NCBI RefSeq assembly: GCF_014836775.1
Contig: NZ_JACSQD010000003.1
Coordinates: 1-64,000 of the forward strand
Source of the DNA: Arthrobacter gallicola
Lineage (GTDB): Bacteria; Actinomycetota; Actinomycetes; Actinomycetales; Micrococcaceae
Direction: 5' to 3'
Length of the DNA: 64,000 nt
Numbering within the stretch: the stretch's first letter is position 1; each line of letters starts with the position of its first letter. The position numbers were made by a program, and so were the translations under genes. Below are positions 1-7,573 of this stretch, in pieces. A model generated the notes under the pieces. That model saw only the letters and a program-made list of their open reading frames with translations. It was not told the origin of the DNA and ran no database searches.

Positions 1-103
1 CGTCAAGGGATTCAATCCATTCCGCGGTTTCTTCCGGGTCACGGTCCGGCAGCTGGCTGGTCAGCCCGCTGAGGATGGGGGACATGTCTTCGCCTGCAGC
101 CAT
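1..103 (-). CDS. aceE: Pyruvate dehydrogenase E1 component, homodimeric (5' end only)
   Basis: Only the first 34 codons are in the window; the gene continues to the left. The peptide contains LPDRDPEETAEWIESLD, which resembles the N-terminal segment of actinobacterial AceE, the thiamine-diphosphate E1 subunit that decarboxylates pyruvate for the pyruvate dehydrogenase complex. The ATG at 103 is preceded by a GAGG Shine-Dalgarno sequence about 7 nt upstream. No catalytic region is visible, so the call rests on this short motif and could be wrong. Confidence 0.7.
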   Translation of the reverse strand, partial: MAAGEDMSPILSGLTSQLPDRDPEETAEWIESLD

Positions 104-236
104 CGCAGCCTCGTTTCATCGATAAAGAGTTAAAGAGCAGAAAGACTAAAGGTTGTGGCAGGGCCGCCGGAGCCGGATCTGTCCGGACCTGCAGCGGCGC
201 ATCCGCAGTGCGGCGCGTGGGCGCTGCGCGGGCGGT

Positions 237-578
237 TTAGCTGCCCCGGTAACTGGAAAAGGAGTACGGGCTCAGCAGCAGCGGGACGTGGTAGTGGGCC
301 TGGCCGCTGTCGACACTGAAGGTGAGCAGGACTTCGGGAAAGAACGACGGCGTTTTGTGCCGGGCGAAGTAGTCCGCAGTGGTGAACTCGAGGCGGTAGG
401 TGCCGGAGGGCAGCGCTTCCGGTCCGAGGTTCTTGACGCGTCCGTCGGCATCCGTTTGACCGTCGGCCAGATGCGTCCAGGTGTCGTCCTGCAGGGAACT
501 CAGACGGACGGGTACCCCGGCTGCCGGTTTCCCGGCTGCCGTGTCCAGGACGTGCGTGGTGATGTATGAGGTTGTCAT
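237..578 (-). CDS. uraH: 5-hydroxyisourate hydrolase (transthyretin-like)
   Basis: This 113-aa protein hydrolyses 5-hydroxyisourate to OHCU in urate degradation. It shows the family signatures at both ends: THVLDTAAGKPAAGVPV near residue 8 with the conserved His, and the C-terminal YRGS tetrapeptide of the transthyretin-like hydrolases. Length is normal for the family. The ATG overlaps the stop codon of an upstream short frame (ATGA) that looks like a decayed uraD. Neither urate oxidase nor an intact OHCU decarboxylase is present nearby, so the rest of the pathway must lie elsewhere or be lost. Confidence 0.9.
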   Translation of the reverse strand: MTTSYITTHVLDTAAGKPAAGVPVRLSSLQDDTWTHLADGQTDADGRVKNLGPEALPSGTYRLEFTTADYFARHKTPSFFPEVLLTFSVDSGQAHYHVPLLLSPYSFSSYRGS

Positions 579-667
579 TGGGAGAGTGTTCCTTCCAACC
601 AGTGGACTGTGGTGTGGTGCAGCTGCTGCTCAGTGATGCGGCTGGCCTCATTGAAGCCGCGGAGCAG
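575..667 (-). pseudogene. Possible uraD (OHCU decarboxylase) remnant
   Basis: Directly upstream of uraH, one frame reads LLRGFNEASR, then ITEQQLHHTTVHWLEGTLSQ, then a stop that overlaps the uraH start. The first part resembles the usual N-terminus of UraD (FNxA) and the second resembles its C-terminal helix (EQLxxI..RLEGTL). The roughly 130 residues expected between them are absent. uraD commonly sits immediately 5' of uraH. The likeliest reading is an in-frame internal deletion, but the similarity is short and judged by eye. Confidence 0.35.
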
Positions 668-815
668 TGTTGCTGCCCTGTGGGGTTTCCGGGGTTGCGA
701 AGGAAGTCCTGGCCACCGGTTCCATAAACTTTCACAAGGCGGAATTAAGATTCCATTGTGTGTAATAGTGAAACCTATGCCCTTGGACGTGTCAATTCTG
801 TGAACTGCGTGGGCG

Positions 816-1844
816 TTAATGCCGCCGGTGGTCCTGAGGGGAGAGCTTCGGGCCGTAGGCCTGTTTGCGGAAACCTGTCAGCATAATCAGCCGTACTACC
901 CGCTGACGGTGCCCGCGCCACGGTTCGAGCAGCTCCAGCATCCCGGCGTCGTCGGTCCGCTGCCCGGTGAGGGCGGCTCCCACATACGCCGCGAGGTGAA
1001 AGTCTCCAACTGACACGTCATCGGGGGAGCCGTGCGTGCGCTGCAGGATCTCGGCGGCACTCCACGGACCGATGCCGGGAAGGGACTGCAGCTTCGCGGA
1101 CACCTCCGGGCCCAGCGGCTGCGCTGCCAGGCGTTCCAATCCCGAGGCCGCGGAACACGCGCGCAGCACGGTCCGGGAACGGGAGGAGTCGACGCCGGCG
1201 CGGTGCCAGTCCCAGCTGGGAATCCTGCGCCAGCCCGCGGCATCAGGCGCAATCATCAGGCCCGCAGGCGCCGGTCCCGGAGCAGGGGTGCCAAAGCGCT
1301 GAACCAGATACCGCCAGGCATGCGTGGCCTCCATGATGGTTACCTTCTGTTCCAGCACCACCGGGACCAGCGACTCGATGATCCGCCCGGTGCTGGGCAG
1401 CCTGATACCGGGGTGCCGCCGTCGTGCGTCCTGCAGCCCGTGCGGCAGGGTAGCCAGGAACCCTGGCTCGTCGAACCCGCTCCAGTCATCGAATTCCCCC
1501 AGCAGCGCGGGAACTGTTTCCAGCGCCTCGGCCGCGCCCGGACCCCAGGCCTGCGCCGCCACGCGGGCACCGGCGAGCAGGGGGCCAGGCTGCTGCGCCA
1601 GCCGCAGTGTCACCGGACCGGTTGGCATCCGGAACGCCAGCCAGGCCTCGCCCGCCGAGATGCGGACGGTCGGGTCGCCGCGGCCGTGGGCCACCACACG
1701 CAGGGTGCCGGCGAGGTCCAGCGGGCGGGAGAACTCATACTCTGCGCTCAGGGCTTTAGCCGGACCGGAGACAGGGGCCGCTCCGGGCCGGAAAGGGACG
1801 GGGCCCCTTCGGCCTGCCGAGGCAGCTGCGGTACCGGAGGACAT
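816..1844 (-). CDS. DNA-3-methyladenine glycosylase family protein (AlkA-like, HhH-GPD)
   Basis: The product is 342 aa. A helix-hairpin-helix is visible at about residues 252-270 (LQSLPGIGPWSAAEIL), followed by VGDFHL with the probable catalytic Asp near 281. This is the HhH-GPD layout of AlkA-type base-excision glycosylases, which remove alkylated bases. The N-terminal 100 residues fit the AlkA N-domain loosely. There is no Fe-S cluster Cys motif, which argues against Nth/MutY. The gene diverges from cbs. The start is the first ATG of the frame and has no strong Shine-Dalgarno sequence, so the true start may lie slightly downstream. Confidence 0.82.
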   Translation of the reverse strand: MSSGTAAASAGRRGPVPFRPGAAPVSGPAKALSAEYEFSRPLDLAGTLRVVAHGRGDPTVRISAGEAWLAFRMPTGPVTLRLAQQPGPLLAGARVAAQAWGPGAAEALETVPALLGEFDDWSGFDEPGFLATLPHGLQDARRRHPGIRLPSTGRIIESLVPVVLEQKVTIMEATHAWRYLVQRFGTPAPGPAPAGLMIAPDAAGWRRIPSWDWHRAGVDSSRSRTVLRACSAASGLERLAAQPLGPEVSAKLQSLPGIGPWSAAEILQRTHGSPDDVSVGDFHLAAYVGAALTGQRTDDAGMLELLEPWRGHRQRVVRLIMLTGFRKQAYGPKLSPQDHRRH

Positions 1845-1976
1845 GCAACCATGCTCGCACGGTCTGGAACCGCTTTTCTGTTCCCCGGCAACCGGCGGCG
1901 GGATGTCTGCACGCCAAGCGGCAGTTCGTTTACTACGCCGTGTTCAGCGCCACCTGATCCGGGCAGGCTTAGCCAG

Positions 1977-1982
1977 TAACGT
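1977..1982 (+). promoter_or_regulatory. Putative -10 box of cbs (leaderless)
   Basis: TAACGT lies 7 nt before the cbs ATG, which would place transcription initiation at or next to the start codon. No clear -35 is seen. Confidence 0.35.
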
Positions 1983-1989
1983 GGAGCCC

Positions 1990-3369
1990 ATGAAGTATGC
2001 CAACACTGTCCTGGACCTGATCGGCAACACCCCGCTGGTGAAACTCCACCACGTCACCGAAGGCATCGCGGCCACGGTGCTGGTGAAACTGGAGTACCTC
2101 AACCCCGGGGGGTCCATCAAGGACCGGATCGCAGTCCGGATGATTGAAGCCGCGGAAGCAGAGGGCAAACTCAAGCCCGGCGGAACCGTGATCGAACCGA
2201 CCAGCGGCAACACCGGCGTCGGCCTGGCCCTGGTTGCCCAGCAAAAGGGCTACAAATGCATCTTCGTGACCCCGGACAAGGTGGGCGTGGAAAAGCGCGA
2301 CGTGCTCCGGGCCTACGGCGCCGAAGTGGTGGTCACCCCCACCTCGGTCGCCCCGGACAGCCCCGATTCCTACTACGGTGTCTCCGACCGGCTGGTCCGC
2401 GAAATCGAGGGCGCCTACAAGCCGGACCAGTTCTCCAACCCGGCAGCACCGGCCAGCCACTACGAATCCACCGGCCCGGAAATCTGGAAGGACACCGATG
2501 GACAGGTCACCCACTTCGTGGCCGGAGCGGGCACCGGCGGGACCATCACCGGAACCGGCCGCTACCTGAAGGAAGTCTCCGCTGACCGTCCCACCGGTCC
2601 GGTCAAGGTCATCGCCGCGGACCCCGAAGGCTCGGTGTACTCCGGCGGCACCGGCCGTCCGTACTTCGTGGAGGGCGTCGGAGAGGACATGTGGCCGGGC
2701 AACTATGATCCGTCGGTTCCGGACGAGGTCATTGCCGTCAACGACGCCGCGTCCTTCGCCATGACCCGCCGGCTTGCCCGGGAAGAAGGCCTGCTGGTGG
2801 GCGGTTCCTCCGGCATGGCAGTGGTGGCCGCGCTGCAGGCTGCAAAGGACCTGGGACCGGACGACGTCGTCGTCGTCCTGCTGCCGGACAGCGGCCGCGG
2901 CTACATGGGCAAGATCTTCAATGACACCTGGATGAAGTCCTACGGCTTCCTTGCCGGGAACGAAGAGGAAGCTTCGGTCCGCGATGTGCTGGCCACCAAG
3001 ACCGGCGGCCTGCCGGATCTGGTCCACACCCATCCGGGTGAGAGCGTGCTGGACGCCATTGGGATCCTCAATGAGTACGGAGTCTCCTACCTCCCGGTGC
3101 TGTCCCAGGAACCGCCGGTGGTCCTGGGCGAAGTTGCCGGTTCCGTGGATGAGCGTTCCCTGACCGAAAAACTGTTCCGCGGGGAGGCCAAGCCCACCGA
3201 CCCCATCAGCGCGCACCTGGGGGAGAAGCTGCCGCTGATCGGCGCCGGGGAATCCGTGGCCGCCGCCAGGGAACGGCTGCAGGAAAACGATGCCCTGATG
3301 GTGACCCAGGACGGAGCTCCCGTCGGCATCCTCACCCGCCACGATCTGCTGTCCTATCTCAGCGCCTAG
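1990..3369 (+). CDS. cbs: Cystathionine beta-synthase
   Basis: The 459-aa PLP enzyme condenses serine and homocysteine into cystathionine. The PLP lysine is K44 in GGSIKDRI. The phosphate-binding TSGNTGVGLA, the glycine-rich GTGGTITGTGRY and GGSSGMAV are all present. The last 120 residues form a pair of CBS domains. The open frame extends far upstream, but ATG at 1990 gives the canonical N-terminus (MKYANTVLDLIGNTPLVKL); a GTG at 1981 is a close alternative. metB follows 50 nt downstream on the same strand, so the two genes probably form a transsulfuration operon. Confidence 0.95.
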   Translation: MKYANTVLDLIGNTPLVKLHHVTEGIAATVLVKLEYLNPGGSIKDRIAVRMIEAAEAEGKLKPGGTVIEPTSGNTGVGLALVAQQKGYKCIFVTPDKVGVEKRDVLRAYGAEVVVTPTSVAPDSPDSYYGVSDRLVREIEGAYKPDQFSNPAAPASHYESTGPEIWKDTDGQVTHFVAGAGTGGTITGTGRYLKEVSADRPTGPVKVIAADPEGSVYSGGTGRPYFVEGVGEDMWPGNYDPSVPDEVIAVNDAASFAMTRRLAREEGLLVGGSSGMAVVAALQAAKDLGPDDVVVVLLPDSGRGYMGKIFNDTWMKSYGFLAGNEEEASVRDVLATKTGGLPDLVHTHPGESVLDAIGILNEYGVSYLPVLSQEPPVVLGEVAGSVDERSLTEKLFRGEAKPTDPISAHLGEKLPLIGAGESVAAARERLQENDALMVTQDGAPVGILTRHDLLSYLSA

Positions 3370-3419
3370 CGCCGCCCCACCCGACCTACACCGCCGTTAG
3401 CGGCACCAGGAGGAAAATC

Positions 3420-4568
3420 ATGAGCACAGGCTTCAACACGCGGGCGATCCACGCCGGGCAGTCCCCGGACCCCACCACCGGGGCCGTGATCCCGGCGCTC
3501 TACCAGAGCACCACCTATGCCCAGGACGGGATCGGCGGGCTGCGGAACGGGTACGAGTACGGCCGCGGCACCAACCCGACCCGGGACGCGCTGCAGGAAC
3601 AGCTGGCAGCCCTCGAGGGCGGACGCCACGCGTTCTCCTTCAGCTCCGGACTGGCTGCCGAGGATTCCCTGATCCGCGCCCTGCTGGTTCCCGGAGACCA
3701 CATCGTCCTCGGTAACGACGCCTATGGCGGCACCTACCGGCTGATCAACCGGGTCCTCTCACCCTGGGGCATTACCAACGCTGCCGTGGACATGTCCGAC
3801 TCCGCCGCGCTCCAGGCCGCGATCGCCGGCGGAAACACCAAAATGGTCTGGCTTGAAACGCCGTCCAACCCGATGATGAAGATTTCCGACATCGCCGCCA
3901 TCGCCGAGGCCGCGCACAGCGCCGGCGCCCTGCTCGTCGTCGACAACACCTTCGCCTCGCCCTACCTGCAGCAGCCCCTGGCCCTCGGCGCCGACATCGT
4001 GGTGCATTCCACCACCAAGTACATCGGCGGACACTCCGACGCTGTGGGCGGCGCGGTGATCCTGAACGACGACGCCGCCGCGGAGAAGCTCGGATTCATC
4101 CAGTTCGCCGTCGGTGCGGTTTCGGCGCCGATGGAAGCCTGGCTGACCACGCGCGGCTTGAAGACGCTCGGTGTGCGGATGGACCGCCATTCCGCCAACG
4201 CCATGGCCGTGGCCACGTGGCTGCTGGATCAGCCCGCCGTGGAATCGGTGCTGTACCCGGGGCTCAAAGACCACCCCGGACACGACCTGGCCAAGGCCCA
4301 GATGAAGGACTTCGGCGGTATGGTCTCCGTGTCCTTCAAGGGTGGTGAAGCAGCCGCCCGCAAGGTGGCCGAGTCCACCAAGGTCTTCACCCTGGCCGAA
4401 TCGCTGGGCGGAGTGGAATCGCTGATGAACTATCCGGCGGAAATGACCCACGCCTCGGTCAAGGGCACCGAGCTGGCCGTACCGGAGAACCTGCTGCGGC
4501 TTTCGGTCGGTATTGAGGACCTTGAAGACCTCATCGCTGACCTGGAGCAGGCGCTGGGCCAGCTCTAA
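3420..4568 (+). CDS. metB: Cystathionine gamma-synthase / gamma-lyase
   Basis: The 382-aa protein belongs to the Cys/Met metabolism PLP family. STTKYIGGHSD carries the Schiff-base lysine near residue 200, and YGRGTNPTRDALQ is the typical N-terminal substrate/PLP segment. AGGAGG lies just before the ATG. Its position behind cbs makes a role in transsulfuration clear, but gamma-synthase and gamma-lyase activities cannot be separated from sequence alone; next to cbs, the lyase direction (cystathionine to cysteine) is plausible. Confidence 0.92.
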   Translation: MSTGFNTRAIHAGQSPDPTTGAVIPALYQSTTYAQDGIGGLRNGYEYGRGTNPTRDALQEQLAALEGGRHAFSFSSGLAAEDSLIRALLVPGDHIVLGNDAYGGTYRLINRVLSPWGITNAAVDMSDSAALQAAIAGGNTKMVWLETPSNPMMKISDIAAIAEAAHSAGALLVVDNTFASPYLQQPLALGADIVVHSTTKYIGGHSDAVGGAVILNDDAAAEKLGFIQFAVGAVSAPMEAWLTTRGLKTLGVRMDRHSANAMAVATWLLDQPAVESVLYPGLKDHPGHDLAKAQMKDFGGMVSVSFKGGEAAARKVAESTKVFTLAESLGGVESLMNYPAEMTHASVKGTELAVPENLLRLSVGIEDLEDLIADLEQALGQL

Positions 4569-4573
4569 GCACC

Positions 4574-4984
4574 TCAGCGCCGGCCGGTAAGCCGGCGCTT
4601 CGGGGCCTTTGGATCCCTGGCGGCGAAGTAGCGGCCGCTCGACGGCAGCCACAGCAGCGCGGCGCAGGCCAGCAGCAGGACACCCAGGGCCATCAGGGAC
4701 GGGCCGCGGAAGAGCAGCGGAACTCCGGCAATCAGGCCCAGCGTGGTCAGGGTTTCCCGGCTGCTGCGCTTGCCATGGCGGAGCCGGAGCGCGTAGAACG
4801 CGGTCAGCACGCCCAGGGCGACGCCGAGGACCCCCAGGGTCAGCAGCCCCTGGCTGTCCTGCCGCTGGGTCTGGGCCGTGAAGAGAAACGAGCCGCCGGC
4901 CAGGGCCAGAACGACGGCGGATACCAGCCACGCCAGGAACGCGAGCCGCATGCTCCCGGGCATCGGCATTGTGGAACTGCTCAA
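4574..4984 (-). CDS. Small integral membrane protein of unknown function
   Basis: The product is 136 aa with about four hydrophobic helices and a basic C-terminal tail (DPKAPKRRLTGRR). I choose the TTG at 4984, giving MSSSTMPMPG, because AAGGAG lies 7 nt upstream; the longer frame back to 5041 has no such site. The gene converges with metB, with 5 nt between the stops. No family is recognised. Confidence 0.65.
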   Translation of the reverse strand: MSSSTMPMPGSMRLAFLAWLVSAVVLALAGGSFLFTAQTQRQDSQGLLTLGVLGVALGVLTAFYALRLRHGKRSSRETLTTLGLIAGVPLLFRGPSLMALGVLLLACAALLWLPSSGRYFAARDPKAPKRRLTGRR

Positions 4985-5231
4985 GTAGGTCTCCTTATAT
5001 AGCGTCGGGTCCGCTGCGCGGCACAGGTTCTGCCGGCGCATCCCGCCCGGTTCTACGCAGTTCTAACGGTAACCTCACGCAGCCTCAGGAGTGGACGGCT
5101 GGCCCGGCAGGCAGGCGAATCCCGGGAGCGGCCCGGTTAATTTGCGTCGGATCAGCGGTGCAGGCGTGTCCGCGCCGGTAGAGTGACCCTCGCTCGCATG
5201 CCCGACGGCGGCGGTGCAGGAGGGAGTGCCG
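4985..5231. other. Divergent intergenic region
   Basis: This region holds the Shine-Dalgarno sequence of the minus-strand membrane gene and the promoter region of the GT87 gene. A TAGAGT hexamer at about 5178 could be a -10 for the plus strand. No coding potential or repeat is seen. Confidence 0.4.
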
Positions 5232-6518
5232 ATGGCCGGGTTTTGGCGTTCGCGGGTGGCCGCTGCTGCTCTGGTTCTCGGCGCGGGCGCGGCCGCCGCA
5301 GGCCTTCTGCTCCTGGCGCTGGACCTGGCCCCGCGGGACGGGCTGGACTTCACGGTTTACGTGACCGGCGGACAGAGCGTCATCGATGCCAGCGGGGAAC
5401 TGTATTCGGTGAGTGTGCCGAACGGCGCCAACCCGGGCTTGATGTTCACTTATCCGCCCGCAGCGGCCCTGCTGTTTGTGCTCTTTGCGCCCTTCGGACC
5501 GAAGGCCGGTGCGGATATTTTCTTCGGGATGTCGCTGGTGCTCACGGCGCTGACCGCGTTGTGGCTGGTGAGCCACTTCAGCGGCAAACACAGTGCCCGG
5601 GCTGTCCTTCGTGATTTTTGGCTGCGCCCGGCAGCGGTGCTGGCCTTCGGGCTGGTGGCAGCACTCGGTCCCTGGCGGGAAACCCTGGCCTTTGGGCAGA
5701 TCAACATTCTCCTGTTTGCCCTGGTGGTACTGGACTTCCTGGAGCGCCGGCCGGGCTGGCCGCGCGGCCTGCTCACCGGAGTGGCCGCCGGCATCAAGCT
5801 GACGCCGCTGGCGTTCGCCTTCTATTACCTGGTCCGCGGCGACTGGCGCGGACTGCGGAACATGGCCTTTGGTTTCCTGGCCACCTTCGGCCTGGGATTC
5901 CTGATTCTCCCGCGGGAGTCCAAAATCTACTGGGGAGAACTACTGCCGGACACCTCACGGGTCGGCGGAGGAGCGTACGTGGACAACCTCTCCATCCGCG
6001 GAGCACTGCTGCACTTCATGGGTCCGCAGGCCGAGGTGACGCCGTACTGGCTGCTGCTGAGCCTGGCAGCGGCTGCGGCCGCCGGCGTCGTTATCCGGCT
6101 GGCGGTCCTGAACGGATCGGACCTGCTGGCACTCGCCGCGGCGGCCCTGCTGATGCTGCTGATTTCGCCGGTCTCCTGGTCCCACCACTGGGTGTGGGTG
6201 GCCGTGTTCCTCCCGCTCCTTGGTGCCGGAGTGTTCGGCCTTCCCGCCGGCCGGCGGGGTCTGCGGATCACCGGCTGGGTACTGCTCTGTGCCTCGGTGA
6301 CCATCTTCTACTTTTCTCCCAAAACACTGGCGCAGGCTTTTGGTGCACTGGACCTGAATGCGCAGGAACCCGTGCTGTGGCTGATGGTCTCCAGCGCCGG
6401 GGTGTTCTGCGCAGCCGGGATGCTCGCCTGGTGGTTTACGCTGCTTTGGCCGGGGCGGCCCAAGGGGTGGTGGCGCACCACGCATGTCGTGAACCGGGTC
6501 CTCACCCAACCGTCCTAG
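5232..6518 (+). CDS. GT87 (DUF2029) polyprenol-phosphate mannosyltransferase-like membrane protein
   Basis: The product is 428 aa with about ten membrane helices. The early loop GLDFTVYVTGG has the Asp that acts as catalytic base in PimE-type GT-C enzymes, followed by a YPP motif (FTYPPAAA) typical of glycosyltransferase family 87. These enzymes transfer mannose from polyprenyl-phosphate-mannose to envelope glycolipids on the outer face of the membrane. ATG at 5232 is chosen because GGAGGG lies 7 nt upstream; the frame opens earlier at 5214. The acceptor is unknown. Confidence 0.8.
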   Translation: MAGFWRSRVAAAALVLGAGAAAAGLLLLALDLAPRDGLDFTVYVTGGQSVIDASGELYSVSVPNGANPGLMFTYPPAAALLFVLFAPFGPKAGADIFFGMSLVLTALTALWLVSHFSGKHSARAVLRDFWLRPAAVLAFGLVAALGPWRETLAFGQINILLFALVVLDFLERRPGWPRGLLTGVAAGIKLTPLAFAFYYLVRGDWRGLRNMAFGFLATFGLGFLILPRESKIYWGELLPDTSRVGGGAYVDNLSIRGALLHFMGPQAEVTPYWLLLSLAAAAAAGVVIRLAVLNGSDLLALAAAALLMLLISPVSWSHHWVWVAVFLPLLGAGVFGLPAGRRGLRITGWVLLCASVTIFYFSPKTLAQAFGALDLNAQEPVLWLMVSSAGVFCAAGMLAWWFTLLWPGRPKGWWRTTHVVNRVLTQPS

Positions 6519-6521
6519 ACT
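6516..6521 (+). promoter_or_regulatory. Putative -10 box of the MOSC gene (leaderless)
   Basis: TAGACT lies 7 nt before ATG 6529 and overlaps the last codon and stop of the GT87 gene. Confidence 0.4.
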
Positions 6522-6528
6522 GATGCCC

Positions 6529-7182
6529 ATGAGCACCGGAACCCTGCTGGCGGCCTGCCGGCTCCATGCACTGCTGCCCACCACTGACGCCACGGGTGTG
6601 ACAGCCATTGATAAGCGTGCCGTCGAGGGCCCGGTGCAGGTGCATGCTCTGGGGCTGACTGCAGACCTGCAGGCGGACCGCAAGCACCACGGCGGTGAAT
6701 CCAAGGCCCTCTACGCCTATTCGCAGGAAGACGCCGCGTACTGGGAAGCGGAACTTGGGGAAGCCGTGCCGCCGGGCCGGTTCGGTGAGAACCTGCGGAT
6801 CGCCGGGCTGGACGCTTCCCGTGCGGTGGTGGGGGAGCGCTGGCAGATCGGAGCCGGCGTCGTCCTGGAGGTGACCTGCCCGCGGACGCCCTGCCGGAAT
6901 TTCGCGCAGTACATGAACCAGCCCCGCTGGGTGGCCCGGTTCGCGGCCGCTGGACGGCTGGGAACCTACCTGCGGGTGATCAAGCGCGGCACCATTCAGG
7001 CAGGCGACACGATCAACGTCATCCACCGGCCCGAACATGGGGTGACCGTCGCCGACGTATTTACCGGCCCCACACCCCGGCAGCGGGAACTGCTGCAGGA
7101 AGCCGGTGCCGCGGGGGCCTATCTCTCACCGGAGATCCGGAAGGTGCTGGCACGCAAGCCGGCGGTCCCGGCCGCCGGGTAA
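6529..7182 (+). CDS. MOSC domain-containing protein
   Basis: The product is 217 aa (two residues longer if ATG 6523 is used). A MOSC beta-barrel spans most of it: SKALYAYSQEDAAYWE, PPGRFGENLRIAGLD, and the conserved Cys in TCPRTPCRNF. MOSC proteins handle molybdenum-cofactor-related sulfur transfer and include YiiM-like detoxifiers of N-hydroxylated compounds. The substrate here is unknown. A TAGACT hexamer 7 nt before ATG 6529 suggests a leaderless mRNA starting at this codon. Confidence 0.85.
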   Translation: MSTGTLLAACRLHALLPTTDATGVTAIDKRAVEGPVQVHALGLTADLQADRKHHGGESKALYAYSQEDAAYWEAELGEAVPPGRFGENLRIAGLDASRAVVGERWQIGAGVVLEVTCPRTPCRNFAQYMNQPRWVARFAAAGRLGTYLRVIKRGTIQAGDTINVIHRPEHGVTVADVFTGPTPRQRELLQEAGAAGAYLSPEIRKVLARKPAVPAAG

Positions 7183-7292
7183 AGGCCAGCGGGGAGCCGT
7201 GCCTGGAGGGGGCAAGCCCCGTCATTCCGGGGATTCTCCGCCCTGTGCCGGACCTCACGGTACTTCCGGCTGGTCCTGGGGCCGGGATGCCG

Positions 7293-7298
7293 TACACT
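7293..7298 (+). promoter_or_regulatory. Putative -10 box for the DEAD-box helicase leader
   Basis: TACACT lies about 275 nt upstream of the helicase start and just before the structured region. There is no convincing -35, so confidence is low. Confidence 0.3.
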
Positions 7299-7299
7299 T

Positions 7300-7573
7300 G
7301 AAGAGTCCCCCACTCCGGTATTCCCTGTTTTTCCTGCGGGCAAAGTTCCTGCAGGTATACGTTGTGTTGGGGCCCGCATTTCACATGCGGGCAGATTCAT
7401 CTCCTGGGAGCGCCGGCAAAGAAATCGTCATACCGAGCTGAAGTCGCAATCCAGTGACACCGGCCCACAGCTGTGACGGAGAGTCCTGCCTGGGATTGCA
7501 ACAGTGCCCGGACTTATGTACCCGCAGCCGCAAAGACCGGCTGCCCGGCCCCACTGATGAGGATATATTTCCC
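7300..7573 (+). ncRNA. Long structured 5' leader of the DEAD-box helicase gene
   Basis: The 391-nt gap before the helicase holds no gene. It contains several perfect stems: CCCGCAT/ATGCGGG (7373-7379 with 7385-7391), a long-range GCAATCC/GGATTGC pair (7446-7452 with 7493-7499) enclosing the palindrome CACAGCTGTG (7466-7475), and GCAGCCG/CGGCTGC (7524-7530 with 7538-7544) just before the ribosome binding region. Long regulated leaders are common for cold-shock DEAD-box genes. A regulatory role here is inferred from structure only. Confidence 0.5.

Noticed and set aside
1324..1989. N-terminal extension of the cbs frame by 222 codons
   Set aside because: It is antisense to the glycosylase gene, and the canonical CBS N-terminus begins at 1990.
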